Shown: piece by piece, positions 50,478 through 60,385 of the stretch | How positions within the stretch are numbered: the first letter of the stretch is position 1 | Layout: every line of letters starts with the position of its first letter | Source of the DNA: CAVYHJ01 sp963768165 [NCBI: uncultured bacterium] | Lineage (GTDB): Bacteria; UBP4; UBA4092 | NCBI GenBank assembly: GCA_963768165.1 | Contig: CAVYHJ010000001.1 | Location: 1 to 64,000 of the forward strand | Direction: 5' to 3' | Length of the DNA stretch: 64,000 bases | Made by a program: the position numbers and the translations under genes | Notes under the pieces: generated by a model | Databases searched by the model: none | Seen by the model: only the letters and a program-made list of their open reading frames with translations | What the model was told of the DNA's origin: nothing

Positions 50478-51251
50478 CTATTCGATGATTTTAATATCTG
50501 CCGGTTTATCGAGAAGAATTTCCGGACCGTATTGGGCGGGAGATTGGATAGACCCGGTCACACGAACTTTTTTTCCTTCAAACGAGAGAATATCCACACT
50601 GTCTTTGGCAAATTGATCCACAATCCTGCTAAAAATGACAACAGTAAATACGTTTTGTTTTTCGGAGAAATTCAAGAAATAGGTATTGGACCTACTGGAT
50701 TTGGTTGTTTTCACGACTTTCCCTTCCACAGTTCCTGATTGATCAATATGGGTAGGTACATCTGAAACCTGTATCACACCTGAAAACGGCACAATTTTTT
50801 TCTGTACAGTGGAACTCGAAGTGGTGGATACAACGGCAGTCGTCGTAGAAACCGTTTTGGATGGGGCTTCCTTCGTAATCATAATTTGAGACGCTCCAGT
50901 AAGATCCATTTGAATTCCATAACGCGCGTCTTTATACAACTTACCGGTGATTTTAACGGTTTTTCCAGGCAGGGAATCAATATCAATGCCGACTTTGGCT
51001 AATGCGATTTTGGATTTCGCGTCCACCACCACTTTAAAATCTTTATCCAACTCAATGAGTGATTTATTCTTGGGATGTTCGATTTCAACCACTTGACTTT
51101 CGAGGGTAACCGTCTTATTAACGTATTTTGCGACACTGTCTATAGAAATAACCGGCGGTGTCGAACTTTTTGATTTCGATTTAGTACTAAAACTTACCCC
51201 CGCTACTGATATAAAAATACAGACAACGACTCCAGCTTTTAAAAACTTCAT
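50478..51251 (-). CDS. Exported tandem OB-fold-like protein 1
   Basis: The 257-residue protein has a signal peptide (about residues 1-22) and two similar domains of about 90 residues joined by a T/S-rich linker (near 135-155). Each domain contains the pattern [YH]-[VI]-x-[QK]-[ST]-[VG]-T-[VL]-E-[SG]-x-V, a K-[ST]-x-S-x-x-x-[YF] stretch, and G-K-[TK]-V-[KR]-[IV]-[TK]-G-[KS] near its end. That arrangement resembles exported OB-fold proteins. It is a paralogue of the upstream gene at 51317-52024. Function is unknown; similar folds bind nucleic acids, sugars or proteins. Confidence 0.65.
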   Translation of the reverse strand: MKFLKAGVVVCIFISVAGVSFSTKSKSKSSTPPVISIDSVAKYVNKTVTLESQVVEIEHPKNKSLIELDKDFKVVVDAKSKIALAKVGIDIDSLPGKTVKITGKLYKDARYGIQMDLTGASQIMITKEAPSKTVSTTTAVVSTTSSSTVQKKIVPFSGVIQVSDVPTHIDQSGTVEGKVVKTTKSSRSNTYFLNFSEKQNVFTVVIFSRIVDQFAKDSVDILSFEGKKVRVTGSIQSPAQYGPEILLDKPADIKIIE

Positions 51252-51316
51252 GAATATTCTCCTCTGTGAAATGGATTTATTTGAATGGACACGTTAACGG
51301 TATTCCAATCCTTGCT

Positions 51317-52024
51317 TTACTGCTTTATTAATTTAAAATCTTCCTTTTTATCCAGAATAATTTCATAACCATATTGTTCATAATATTTAATATTTCCATA
51401 CACCTGTACGGTTTTCCCTGCAAAGGATTCTATATCAATTTTGGCTTTTTCAAAAGCGCCCGCCACGGCTGGAAAAATGATCACGGAAAATCCATTTTTC
51501 TGGGTGGTAAGCCGCAACATATACGTTGTCCTGGCTTTGGACACATCCACGCTTAGCACCTTTCCCTGAATGGTAGCATATTGTCCCACATATTTCGGGG
51601 CTTCGTCAATGGATACGATACCCTTGGTATATTTGATTTCGGTGGCATCCTCCGGTAAAAGCAATTGATTGACAGGATCGGCCAGATGCATTTGAATCCC
51701 ATATTTGGGGTCTTTTACAATTTGTCCGGTAGCACTCACTTTTTTCCCTTCAATGGCATTAATGTCAATCCCCGCGCTCAACATATCCTTATATTTCTCT
51801 CCGGGAATTATTATAGCAAACCCTTCTGTTCCTATGCTAAAACGCAAAAAATATTCATTGTGAGACGCACGTCCGGAACGAATCACAGTTCCCGTTACGG
51901 TAACCGTTTGATTGACATACGAACTCACATTATTCGGAGTAATAGTGGGAAAATTTTGAGCCAAACAAAAGGCAGTGATGGAAAAGAACAAACTCCCTAC
52001 AAAAAATCTTTTTAGAAGTTTCAT
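51317..52024 (-). CDS. Exported tandem OB-fold-like protein 2
   Basis: The 235-residue paralogue has a signal peptide (about residues 1-22, ending C-L-A-Q) and two repeats with S-S-Y-V-N-Q-T-V-T-V-T-G-T-V and Y-V-G-Q-Y-A-T-I-Q-G-K-V, each ending G-K-[KT]-V-[SQ]-[AV]-[TY]-G and Y-G-x-[QE]-[MI]. It lies 65 bases upstream of its partner in the same direction, with AGGAGG before the ATG. Duplication is both within each gene (two domains) and between genes. No function is inferred. Confidence 0.65.
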   Translation of the reverse strand: MKLLKRFFVGSLFFSITAFCLAQNFPTITPNNVSSYVNQTVTVTGTVIRSGRASHNEYFLRFSIGTEGFAIIIPGEKYKDMLSAGIDINAIEGKKVSATGQIVKDPKYGIQMHLADPVNQLLLPEDATEIKYTKGIVSIDEAPKYVGQYATIQGKVLSVDVSKARTTYMLRLTTQKNGFSVIIFPAVAGAFEKAKIDIESFAGKTVQVYGNIKYYEQYGYEIILDKKEDFKLIKQ

Positions 52025-52155
52025 GTTTTCCTCCTATTCAAGAATTTTTTTAATGCCTTGATATTACAACAAATCCCATACTTTACGCAAGGTATTTCAT
52101 AATATCGTGATTTTCTGCATAGTCATAATGATAATTAATGCGTTATTATCTATGC

Positions 52156-53535
52156 ATGTCCACAACTATTTCACAAATCGATCCAAAAACCAACGCGCGG
52201 GATATAGCCTATTTCGTTTTAAATAAGGTGGAATTGCAGGATGCGTACGCCAATTTGGTTTTGGACAACGCTTTACGCAAACAAAACATCTCTCCAGAAG
52301 ATACCCGCCTAATTACGGAAATCGTCTATGGCGTCATCCGGCAAAAACGTTACCTTGACTGGATACTCCGCCAATTCTTGCTAAAGAAAAAAAGGGCCCT
52401 ACCCGCTCATTTGGAAAACATTTTTAGAATCGGTATCTATCAATTATTTTTTCTCGATTCAATTCCCGATTATGCCGCCGTTAACGAAACTATTCTCCTG
52501 GCGGAGAGGCATGGATTCACGACTCATAAAAGTTTTATCAACGCAGTCTTGCGAAACATCCTTCGGAAAAAGAGTACGATTTTACTACCGGATAAGAGAA
52601 ACGATCCACTTACTCATATCGCCATAAAATACTCCCATCCCGATTGGATGGTTAAATTATTCCTCAATCAATTTGATTTGGAGAATACCATTCATTTATG
52701 CGAATCCAACAATCTTCCCGCACCAACTCATCTCAAAATAAATACTCTCAAAATAACACTTTCAGAGTTCACCAAACTTTTACATCAGCAGGATATTCAA
52801 ACTCACCCCTCTCCTCTTTTACCCGACAGCCTCATACTGGACTCTCATTGTCCTATCCGGCAATTGCCCGGCTTTAAGGAAGGGTATTTCCATGTACAGG
52901 ATGACGCATCCCAATTGGTATGTCATGTTGTGCATCCGGAACCCTGTGCCATTGTTTTAGATTTGTGTGCTGCGCCTGGTGGAAAAGCCTTTTATATGGC
53001 GCAGGTGATGAAAAATAAGGGGGAAATTATCGCTATTGATTTAAACGAAAAGCGGTTACGATTATTGGAAGAAACAAGCGAGAAAATGGGTATCTCCATT
53101 ATCAAATCTCGTGCTGTTGATGCGACAGGAGATTTATCTCCTATCATTCAAGGGTTGGCAGATATTATTTTAGTAGATGCGCCCTGTTCGGGACTGGGTG
53201 TTCTCCGCAGAAAAGTGGATGCTCGTTGGAAGAAAAAAGAACAGGATATTTCCAACCTGGTTAATTTACAGAGAAATTTATTGCAAAATGCTGTACAATA
53301 TTTGAGACCTGATGGAATTCTAGTTTACTCAACGTGTACCTTGACAAAGGAAGAAAATCAATTGCAGATACAGTCGTTTTTATTGGAACATCCGGAAATG
53401 AAATTGGAATCGGTGGAATCCTATCTTCCGCCATTGGCAAAAGATACCGTCACCGAAGAAGGGTACATGTTTACTTTACCCTTTAGAGATAGAACGGATG
53501 GTATGTTTGCCTGCCGTATGAGGAAAAAGTCATGA
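52156..53535 (+). CDS. rsmB: 16S rRNA (cytosine-C5)-methyltransferase RsmB
   Basis: RsmB methylates C967 of 16S rRNA. The N-terminal NusB-like domain (A-R-D-I-A-Y-F-V-L-N-K-V near residue 14) and linker precede a SAM-dependent methyltransferase domain with L-C-A-A-P-G-G-K-A near 272, V-D-A-P-C-S-G-L-G near 340 and Y-S-T-C-T-L-T-K-E-E-N near 390 (catalytic Cys). Length is about 459. The start at 52156 is chosen over the ATG six codons earlier on family length, without a decisive ribosome binding site. It begins the rsmB-rpe-gcv operon; its TGA overlaps the rpe ATG. Confidence 0.93.
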   Translation: MSTTISQIDPKTNARDIAYFVLNKVELQDAYANLVLDNALRKQNISPEDTRLITEIVYGVIRQKRYLDWILRQFLLKKKRALPAHLENIFRIGIYQLFFLDSIPDYAAVNETILLAERHGFTTHKSFINAVLRNILRKKSTILLPDKRNDPLTHIAIKYSHPDWMVKLFLNQFDLENTIHLCESNNLPAPTHLKINTLKITLSEFTKLLHQQDIQTHPSPLLPDSLILDSHCPIRQLPGFKEGYFHVQDDASQLVCHVVHPEPCAIVLDLCAAPGGKAFYMAQVMKNKGEIIAIDLNEKRLRLLEETSEKMGISIIKSRAVDATGDLSPIIQGLADIILVDAPCSGLGVLRRKVDARWKKKEQDISNLVNLQRNLLQNAVQYLRPDGILVYSTCTLTKEENQLQIQSFLLEHPEMKLESVESYLPPLAKDTVTEEGYMFTLPFRDRTDGMFACRMRKKS

Positions 53536-54248
53536 GAGTATCTAAAATTGATCCCTCTATTTTATCCTGTGACTTTACGGATTTAGGAATGGCGATTTCA
53601 ATTCTGGAACAAGCCGAATGCGACTGGATGCATCTGGATGTCATGGATGGACATTTTGTTCCGAATATTAGTTTTGGCCCTCCGATGGTCGCTTCCATAC
53701 GCAAAAAAACAAAACTTTTTCTCGATACCCATCTCATGATTTCCGATCCGGAGAAATATATTGACGCTTTCGTAAAAGCCGGTTCGGATTTACTCATTGT
53801 GCATATTGAAGTCTGTCCCGACATCTACAAAACCATTGATTTAATCCACAAGGCAGGCGTAAAAGCCGGAGTATCCCTGAACCCGCCGACACCTGTTGAG
53901 AAAGTACAAGAAGCCATTGGTTACGCAGATTCCATTCTGGTTATGAGCGTCCATCCGGGATTTGGCGAACAATCATTTATTAAAGAGAGTGTGGATAAAG
54001 TTAGATGGCTGAGAGAAAAAATTGACGCGGTAAAAGCAAAGACGATTATCGCCATTGACGGAGGCATAGACAGCACTAATATTCGTTTGGTCACAAACGT
54101 GGGAGTTGACAGGCTGGTTATTGGTTCCGCCATATTTGCATCCCCGAATCCTCTACAAAAAGCAAAACAATATATCCATTTGGCTCAAGGAAAAATTTCC
54201 GAGAAAGAAATTCATGAAACGCACAGCACTATATCACGAGCATTTTAA
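53532..54248 (+). CDS. rpe: Ribulose-phosphate 3-epimerase
   Basis: The enzyme interconverts ribulose 5-phosphate and xylulose 5-phosphate. TIM-barrel signatures are L-D-V-M-D-G-H-F-V-P-N (metal-binding, about residues 35-45), D-T-H-L-M-I near 65, V-M-S-V-H-P-G-F-G-E-Q near 137 and A-I-D-G-G-I-D near 175. Length 238 includes a C-terminal extension of about 20 residues that overlaps the gcvT start. The ATG overlaps the rsmB stop (ATGA). rsmB-rpe adjacency is common in bacteria. Confidence 0.95.
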   Translation: MRVSKIDPSILSCDFTDLGMAISILEQAECDWMHLDVMDGHFVPNISFGPPMVASIRKKTKLFLDTHLMISDPEKYIDAFVKAGSDLLIVHIEVCPDIYKTIDLIHKAGVKAGVSLNPPTPVEKVQEAIGYADSILVMSVHPGFGEQSFIKESVDKVRWLREKIDAVKAKTIIAIDGGIDSTNIRLVTNVGVDRLVIGSAIFASPNPLQKAKQYIHLAQGKISEKEIHETHSTISRAF

Positions 54249-55275
54249 ACACCATGGCAAGATGATTGAATTTGCGGGTTGGGAATTACCCGTCTATTAT
54301 TCCAGTATTGTCGAAGAACACCTGACCGCACGCTCCAAAGCCGGACTATTTGATGTCTCTCATCTTGGCCGGTTGGAAATAACCGGACAGGACGCACAAT
54401 CACTTATTCAACACATCGTCACCAACGATATCACCAAATTAATAGATTGGAATATTCAATATTCTCTCGTTTGTAACGAAAAAGGTGGAATACTCGATGA
54501 TATTCTTATCTATAAATATCCCGACCATTATTTAATGATTGTTAATGCCGCCAACACGGACACCATAATTAATGTCCTTAAAGAAAACTTAAAGGATCGA
54601 AAAGTAGATATAAAAGATATAACCTCCCAAACCGCCATGGTAGCTGTTCAAGGGCCCAATGCTCTTGAAATAATAAACACCTTATATTCCTCAAATGTTG
54701 GTCACATGCCAAAATATTCCTTCACAACCTTGGGTAATGTGATTTTGTCTAGAACCGGATATACCGGTGAAGACGGATTTGAAATTATTGTGCCTGGTTC
54801 CGATGCCCCTAAAGTATGGAATCAATTATTGGATATCGGAATAACATATGGTTTAATTCCCTGTGGTTTGGGAGCGCGGGATACCTTGCGCTTGGAAGCC
54901 GGTAATTGCCTTTATGGACATGAAATGGATACCACGACAAATCCTTATGAAGCGGGATTGGGATTTGTTGTTAAACTCGATAAAAAAGACTTTATCGGAA
55001 AAACATCTCTGGAGAAAATCAGACAAAGTCCCCTTTCAAGAAAGCTAATCGGACTGGAAATGTGCAATAATAGTATCCCAAGAAACGAATACCCGATTCA
55101 GAAATCAGGCAAAAAAATCGGTAAAATTACCAGCGGTACATTTAGCCCATCATTAAAAAAAGGTATCGCCATGGGTTATGTGCCTGTCGAATTGAGTAAA
55201 TTCGGTACGGAACTGGATATCATCATTCGAGACAAACCACACACAGCTAAAGTAGTTCAAAAAAAATGGAGGTAA
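54214..55275 (+). CDS. gcvT: Glycine cleavage system T protein (aminomethyltransferase)
   Basis: GcvT transfers the methylene group from aminomethyl-lipoyl GcvH to tetrahydrofolate and releases ammonia. Conserved elements are M-I-E-F-A-G-W-E-L-P-V-Y-Y near residues 17-29, F-D-V-S-H-L-G, Y-T-G-E-D-G-F-E near 185-192, and the C-terminal G-T-F-S-P-S. Length is 353. The start at 54214 is within the last 35 bases of rpe; longer upstream codons belong to the rpe reading frame region. gcvH follows by three bases. Confidence 0.96.
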   Translation: MKRTALYHEHFKHHGKMIEFAGWELPVYYSSIVEEHLTARSKAGLFDVSHLGRLEITGQDAQSLIQHIVTNDITKLIDWNIQYSLVCNEKGGILDDILIYKYPDHYLMIVNAANTDTIINVLKENLKDRKVDIKDITSQTAMVAVQGPNALEIINTLYSSNVGHMPKYSFTTLGNVILSRTGYTGEDGFEIIVPGSDAPKVWNQLLDIGITYGLIPCGLGARDTLRLEAGNCLYGHEMDTTTNPYEAGLGFVVKLDKKDFIGKTSLEKIRQSPLSRKLIGLEMCNNSIPRNEYPIQKSGKKIGKITSGTFSPSLKKGIAMGYVPVELSKFGTELDIIIRDKPHTAKVVQKKWR

Positions 55276-55278
55276 GTA

Positions 55279-55653
55279 ATGAACCCGGAAAATCTAAAAT
55301 ATGCCAAATCCCATGAATGGGTAAAACTGGATGGAGATATCGCCACCATCGGCATTTCCGATTTCGCGCAACACGAATTGACCGACATCGTCTATGTGGA
55401 TTTACCGCCCATCGGCAAACAATTAAACACAGGCAAGGAATTTGGTGTCGTCGAATCAGTCAAAACGGCATCTGATTTATATTCCCCCGTTAGCGGAACG
55501 GTCACCGAAGTGAATAACCAATTGGAAACAAAACCGGATTTGGTGAACCAAGACCCCTTCGGGAACGGCTGGATGATTAAAGTAAAATGTTCCAACACCA
55601 AAGAGCTCGACTCCTTGCTGGACGCCAAAGCATACACCAAATTAACCAAGTAA
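55279..55653 (+). CDS. gcvH: Glycine cleavage system H protein
   Basis: GcvH is the lipoyl-carrying shuttle of the glycine cleavage system. The 124-residue sequence starts near-typically (Y-A-K-S-H-E-W-V) and has the lipoylation site in G-V-V-E-S-V-K-T-A (Lys62). It then shows P-V-S-G-T-V-T-E-V-N and N-Q-D-P-F-G-N-G-W-M. GGAGG lies just upstream of the ATG. It is directly between gcvT and gcvPA, and a LipM-type transferase at the end of the operon could lipoylate it. Confidence 0.97.
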   Translation: MNPENLKYAKSHEWVKLDGDIATIGISDFAQHELTDIVYVDLPPIGKQLNTGKEFGVVESVKTASDLYSPVSGTVTEVNNQLETKPDLVNQDPFGNGWMIKVKCSNTKELDSLLDAKAYTKLTK

Positions 55654-55688
55654 TATTTTTAGCATTTAACGGTTTTAATTAATTCTTT

Positions 55689-57026
55689 ATGCGCTATATC
55701 CCTTTCTCAAAAACAGAACAGGATGAAATGATTCAATCCATCGGTGCCAAAACGATTGACGATCTATTCACCGATATCCCCGAATCAGCCCGCCTTAAGC
55801 ATTCTTTAAATATTCCACCCGCCCTTAGTGAATTGGAAATTTCTGAATATTTTAAAAAACTTGCTTCCATAAATGACACAGCTAACATGGTTTGTTTCCG
55901 TGGAGCGGGTGCTTATGACCATTATATTCCCAGCGTTGTAAAACATCTGGCCCTGCGTGGAGAGTTTTTTACTGCCTACACACCTTATCAACCGGAAGCC
56001 AGCCAGGGTACTCTCCAGATGATTTATGAATTCCAGTCTTTAATTTGTGAATTGACGGGTATGGATGTCGCTAACGCTTCTCTCTATGACGGCTCTACGG
56101 CTGTTGCGGAAGCAGCACTTATGGCTTGTCGGAGTACCGAACGAGGAAAAATACTCATTGCCAAAACAGTACATCCTCAATACCGGGAAGTTTTAAAAAC
56201 CTATTGTACTCAGGCAGAAATTGGTTACCAGGAAATCCCTTATAAAAATGGAATCGTCGATTTGGAAGAATTATCCAAGCTTGTAACATCTGATATTGCA
56301 GGAATAATTATTCAACACCCGAATTTCTTTGGAAATCTGGAACCTGTACATGAAATCGAGAAATTAGTCCATCAAAATCAATCTCTGCTGGTCGTTGCGG
56401 CGAATCCCATTTCCTTGGGAATCCTGGCACCGCCCGGAGAATATAACGCGGATATTTGTATTATGGAAGGGCAAGCCCTCGGAAATGCTATCAGTTTTGG
56501 CGGGCCTTACCTAGGAATTATTGCTTGTAAACAATCCCTTGTTCGCCGTATGCCGGGACGATTGGTGGGAATAGCTAAAGACAACAAAGACAGGCGTGGA
56601 TTTGTCCTGACTTTGCAAGCGCGGGAACAACACATCCGCAGAGCCAAAGCCACATCTAATATCTGCACCAATCAATCCTTAAACGCCCTCTGCGCCACTA
56701 TTTACCTGGCGCTTGTTGGAAAAGAAGGTATCAAAGAAGTGGCAAATTTAAACCTGCAAAAAGCCCATTATGCCGCTGAACAATTAACAGCAAATCACGG
56801 GTACACTCTCGCATGGCCCAATCAGCATTTCTTTAATGAGTTTATCCTGCGCTGTCCCCAACCCGTGAAAACTACCAATGAAAAATTACATCACGCAGGA
56901 ATCTTGGGTGGGTATGACTTGGAATCAGATTATCCTGAACTACACGGTTCTATGCTGTTGTGTGTAACGGAAAAACGTACTAAAGAGCAAATTGATCAAT
57001 TGGTTAATATTTTGGAAGTGAATTGA
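55689..57026 (+). CDS. gcvPA: Glycine dehydrogenase (decarboxylating) subunit 1
   Basis: This is the N-terminal half of split P protein, paired with GcvPB. Family markers are M-R-Y-I-P-F-S at the start, F-R-G-A-G-A-Y-D-H-Y-I-P near residues 72-83, Y-T-P-Y-Q-P-E-A-S-Q-G-T near 97-108, and R-R-A-K-A-T-S-N-I-C-T-N-Q-S near 315-328. Length 445 is normal for the split form. It stops three bases before gcvPB, so the two subunits are made together. The split form is usual in Firmicutes, Thermotoga and many candidate phyla. Confidence 0.96.
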   Translation: MRYIPFSKTEQDEMIQSIGAKTIDDLFTDIPESARLKHSLNIPPALSELEISEYFKKLASINDTANMVCFRGAGAYDHYIPSVVKHLALRGEFFTAYTPYQPEASQGTLQMIYEFQSLICELTGMDVANASLYDGSTAVAEAALMACRSTERGKILIAKTVHPQYREVLKTYCTQAEIGYQEIPYKNGIVDLEELSKLVTSDIAGIIIQHPNFFGNLEPVHEIEKLVHQNQSLLVVAANPISLGILAPPGEYNADICIMEGQALGNAISFGGPYLGIIACKQSLVRRMPGRLVGIAKDNKDRRGFVLTLQAREQHIRRAKATSNICTNQSLNALCATIYLALVGKEGIKEVANLNLQKAHYAAEQLTANHGYTLAWPNQHFFNEFILRCPQPVKTTNEKLHHAGILGGYDLESDYPELHGSMLLCVTEKRTKEQIDQLVNILEVN

Positions 57027-57029
57027 TAA

Positions 57030-58478
57030 ATGAGCACATTAATTTTCGAGAAAAGTAGAAAAGGGCATAAGGGGCATGTATTTCCTAGATTGGATGTTCC
57101 TATCCAAAAAATCGCTTCGCTTATCCCTGCCGCCTTAATACGTAAGAAATCAGCAGATTTACCTGAAGTTTCTGAGCCGGAAGTTGTTCGGCATTATACT
57201 CGTATGTCTCAAAAAAACTATTGTATCGATACCCATTTTTATCCTTTGGGGTCCTGCACCATGAAATATAATCCCAGAATTAACGAGGATACCGCTCGTA
57301 TCCCCGGATTCGCAGGAATTCATCCCCTCACCAAATCTCAAGGCGCGTTGCAACTGATGTATGAATTGGAAGGATGTCTCAAAGAAATATTCGGGTTTGA
57401 TGCGTTTACCCTTCAACCCGCCGCTGGTGCGCATGGCGAACTGACCGCGCTCATGATGATTAAATCTTATCACTTAAGCCGTGGGGAAAAGAGAGATATT
57501 ATCTTAATCCCCAAAACGGCCCACGGTACCAATCCCGCCAGCGCAGCACTCTGCGGGTTCAAGGTCATTGAAATTGACTCTGACACAGATGGGGATATGG
57601 ACATTCAAAAACTGAAAGAAAACCTTAACGCCTCTGTAGCCGCCGTCATGATTACCAATCCCAATACCTTGGGACTATTCGAGAAAAACATATTGGAAAT
57701 ATCCGATTTGGTTCATAAGGCCGGTGCCGTTTTATATGGAGACGGAGCCAACTCCAATGCTCTAATGGGAAAAACTCGACCGGGAGATTTAGGTTTCGAT
57801 ATGATGCATGTGAATCTGCATAAAACCTTTTCGACGCCGCACGGAGGCGGTGGACCGGGTTCAGGACCCGTGGGTGTAAAAAAACATTTTATACCTTTCT
57901 TGCCAAAACCCATCGTTGTAAAGAAAGATGATAAATTTCTTTTAGATTCCAATCGTCCTCAATCTATTGGAAGAGTGCGTGCATTTTATGGAAATTTCGG
58001 AATGCATGTTCGTGCTCTTACTTATATCCGAGCTTACGGCGCGGATGGATTGAAAGCGGTCACCGAACAAGCGGTACTGTCTGCTAACTATCTTAAAGAA
58101 AAATTGAAAGGGTTATGGGAACTTCCGTATAATCGCGTTTGTATGCATGAATTTGTTCTATCGGGCGAAAAATTGGCAAATACCACTGGAGTTAAAACCC
58201 TGGACGTAGCAAAACGACTATTGGATTACGGTTATTATGCACCCACTATTTATTTCCCGTTAACCGTCAAAGAATGTTTGATGATTGAACCGACAGAAAC
58301 AGAATCAAAGGCTACCCTGGATGAATTCATTGATGCGATGATGGCAATTTATCAGGAAGCCACCGAGAATCCGGAATTGGTTAAACATGCACCGTTAAAA
58401 ACACCTGTAGGCCGGTTTGATGAAGTATCCGCGGCTCGTAACCCAGACTTGCGCTATTACCCTTCAACTCCTTGTTAA
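57030..58478 (+). CDS. gcvPB: Glycine dehydrogenase (decarboxylating) subunit 2
   Basis: This subunit carries PLP. The lysine is in [16 protein letters not shown] (about Lys265-270). Other markers are [12 protein letters not shown] near 72-83, [10 protein letters not shown] near 131, and A-H-G-T-N-P-A near 165. Length 482 is standard. With GcvT, GcvH and GcvPA it lacks only the shared L protein, which is not encoded in this window. Confidence 0.97.
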   Translation: MSTLIFEKSRKGHKGHVFPRLDVPIQKIASLIPAALIRKKSADLPEVSEPEVVRHYTRMSQKNYCIDTHFYPLGSCTMKYNPRINEDTARIPGFAGIHPLTKSQGALQLMYELEGCLKEIFGFDAFTLQPAAGAHGELTALMMIKSYHLSRGEKRDIILIPKTAHGTNPASAALCGFKVIEIDSDTDGDMDIQKLKENLNASVAAVMITNPNTLGLFEKNILEISDLVHKAGAVLYGDGANSNALMGKTRPGDLGFDMMHVNLHKTFSTPHGGGGPGSGPVGVKKHFIPFLPKPIVVKKDDKFLLDSNRPQSIGRVRAFYGNFGMHVRALTYIRAYGADGLKAVTEQAVLSANYLKEKLKGLWELPYNRVCMHEFVLSGEKLANTTGVKTLDVAKRLLDYGYYAPTIYFPLTVKECLMIEPTETESKATLDEFIDAMMAIYQEATENPELVKHAPLKTPVGRFDEVSAARNPDLRYYPSTPC

Positions 58479-58484
58479 GAAATC

Positions 58485-59267
58485 GTGGAACCTTGGAACC
58501 TTATTCTTAGTGACTCCGCCGATGCATTCACCAATATGGCCATAGACGACGCACTATTGGAATCCACCATCGCCGGCGAAATCAATATCCCTACTCTTCG
58601 ATTTTACACCTGGTCAAGTCCTTCCATTTCCATTGGCACTCTTCAAAAAATCAAAAAGGACATTGATTTGGAAAAATGTGCGAAAGACCAGATTCCTGTG
58701 GTACGGCGTCCTACGGGTGGCCGTGCGGTGTTTCATGACAAGGAATTAACTTACGCGGTTATTCTGCCTTTAGGTCATCCTCTCACCCGTCAAGGTATTC
58801 AAACTTCTTATTGTACGATTAGTGAAACATTTATTGTAGGATTACACAAATTAGGGATTGAAGCGAAATTAGAAAAGCAAACCATGGGTAATAAAAACTA
58901 TCCCAATGAAATCTCCTGTTTCGCGACCACCACTCAATTTGAAGTAACCTTGCAACACTACAAAATAATCGGTTCGGCACAATACCGTCAAAAGGGAGTT
59001 TTATTACAACAAGGTTCAATTTTACTTTCATCTCCTTCATCGATAGAACCTTATTTTAAAAATACGCTCCACCCGCAAAAAGGAATCGAAGACTTGTTAA
59101 ATATACACAGGGAGCTAAAAGATTATCGAGATGCAATCATGGAGGGATTTAAAGAAAAATTGTCTATCGATTTTCAAAATCAAGCATTAACTCAAAGAAT
59201 CATTGCCCGTTCCGTACAGGTACGCCAATATAAATATCTTGATCCACAATGGACATTTCTCCATTAG
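58485..59267 (+). CDS. LipM-like octanoyltransferase / lipoate-protein ligase family
   Basis: The 260-residue enzyme belongs to the biotin/lipoate A/B family. R-R-P-T-G-G-R-A-V-F-H-D lies at 74-85, followed by E-L-T-Y. A cysteine is present in E-I-S-C-F (Cys145), where LipM octanoyltransferases have their catalytic cysteine, and H-Y-K-I-I-G-S-A-Q-Y-R (about 158-168) holds the conserved lysine. LipM moves octanoyl groups from ACP to GcvH, which fits its location right after the gcv genes. The start is GTG at 58485, seven bases after gcvPB. A salvage ligase is the alternative. Confidence 0.88.
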   Translation: MEPWNLILSDSADAFTNMAIDDALLESTIAGEINIPTLRFYTWSSPSISIGTLQKIKKDIDLEKCAKDQIPVVRRPTGGRAVFHDKELTYAVILPLGHPLTRQGIQTSYCTISETFIVGLHKLGIEAKLEKQTMGNKNYPNEISCFATTTQFEVTLQHYKIIGSAQYRQKGVLLQQGSILLSSPSSIEPYFKNTLHPQKGIEDLLNIHRELKDYRDAIMEGFKEKLSIDFQNQALTQRIIARSVQVRQYKYLDPQWTFLH

Positions 59268-59315
59268 TTTGAAGTTTCTAGTGATAGTGCTAAACTAATC
59301 GCACGGAATTTGAAA

Positions 59316-59702
59316 ATGACACTCAAAGAATTCACAAAACAAGCCTGTAATAATTGGCTGTCCACTGTTACATTTGTTGTATTTTTCGTCTATTATATTC
59401 TCATTTTAATCAATCTTTTCATGCCGCGGTTTCATTTTTTGGAACATGAAATTAACCTCTTGTATTATTTAACCAAACACCCCTTTTTCTTGTTTATCTA
59501 TATGATTATAAAGGCTACTATTTCCAGTTATGTCGTTTCAAAAATAGTATCACTTGTTATGGAAAGTTTAAAAAATTACTTTTGGACGATTTTCCTGACA
59601 TTGTGGATTATATCAATCATTGCCCAACATATCGGGATTTATTTCCTGCTCAAAAGCCATTTTCGACTCCTGTATCATGCACCCCCTATCATATTTCATT
59701 GA
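59316..59702 (+). CDS. Small hypothetical membrane protein
   Basis: A 128-residue protein with three strongly hydrophobic segments (about residues 15-36, 50-75 and 88-112). No motif links it to a known family. The ATG at 59316 is two codons inside a TTG start frame. An inverted repeat (ATTAGTTT/AAACTAAT, 59263-59299) lies between it and the LipM-like gene and may separate transcripts. It precedes the sigma factor gene by less than 50 bases. Confidence 0.5.
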   Translation: MTLKEFTKQACNNWLSTVTFVVFFVYYILILINLFMPRFHFLEHEINLLYYLTKHPFFLFIYMIIKATISSYVVSKIVSLVMESLKNYFWTIFLTLWIISIIAQHIGIYFLLKSHFRLLYHAPPIIFH

Positions 59703-59747
59703 ATAAAATATCCCCTCGTGTTGTTATATATGAATGAGAAGGAAAAA

Positions 59748-60374
59748 ATGGAATCGGTACTCTCCATGACAGAGATGGAACGGGTGAATATGAGTGACCC
59801 TGATTTAGCCCTTGTCGAAGGAATGAGGAAAGGGGATATGGGTGCTTTGGAAGAATTGATACAAAAATATCAAAAATGGGTTTATACCCTCGCTTATCGA
59901 ACGGTGAGAAATCATGCGGATGCCGATGACGTGACCCAGGAAACATTTATCCGGGTATATCGGAATATTCATCAGTTCCACCCGCAGAGCGGTCACCAAT
60001 TCGCGGGATGGTTGTACAGGGTTACGGTGAATCTGGGAATTAATCAAGCAAAAAAGAAAAGGCGGGAAACTTCTCTTATGGTTTCCTATTCTACCCCGTC
60101 TAATGAAGAAAGAAACGATGATCCGGTTCAAAATATCCCCGATCGGCAGGCCAATCCCGGGAGAGATGTGCAAGCCATGGAATTAAAATCCAAAATAGAT
60201 GCCGTTCTGGAGGGTTTGTCTCCCGAACACCGGGCAACATTTACATTATGCGAAATCCAGGGATATTCTTACAAGGAAATCGCCAATATCATGCAATGTC
60301 CCATTGGAACCGTGATGTCACGGTTGCATTACGCGAAAAAAGTATTGAAGGAAAAACTAAAACCTTATCTATAA
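59748..60374 (+). CDS. ECF-type sigma-70 family RNA polymerase sigma factor
   Basis: The 208-residue protein has sigma region 2 (about residues 20-95: L-I-Q-K-Y-Q-K-W-V-Y-T-L-A-Y-R, D-A-D-D-V-T-Q-E-T-F-I-R-V-Y) and region 4 (about 145-205: L-S-P-E-H-R-A-T-F-T-L-C-E-I-Q-G-Y-S-Y-K-E-I-A, G-T-V-M-S-R-L-H-Y-A). There is no regions 1 or 3. I choose the ATG at 59748, preceded by AAGGAAAAA; GTG at 59718 and ATG at 59730 are alternatives. It stands 11 bases before the anti-sigma gene, the usual pair. Confidence 0.93.
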   Translation: MESVLSMTEMERVNMSDPDLALVEGMRKGDMGALEELIQKYQKWVYTLAYRTVRNHADADDVTQETFIRVYRNIHQFHPQSGHQFAGWLYRVTVNLGINQAKKKRRETSLMVSYSTPSNEERNDDPVQNIPDRQANPGRDVQAMELKSKIDAVLEGLSPEHRATFTLCEIQGYSYKEIANIMQCPIGTVMSRLHYAKKVLKEKLKPYL

Positions 60375-60385
60375 GAGAATATATT

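Noticed and set aside
52025-52155. Possible glycine riboswitch ahead of the rsmB-rpe-gcv operon
   Set aside because: Neither this short leader nor the gcvT upstream region (inside rpe) shows the conserved glycine aptamer core; space is too small.
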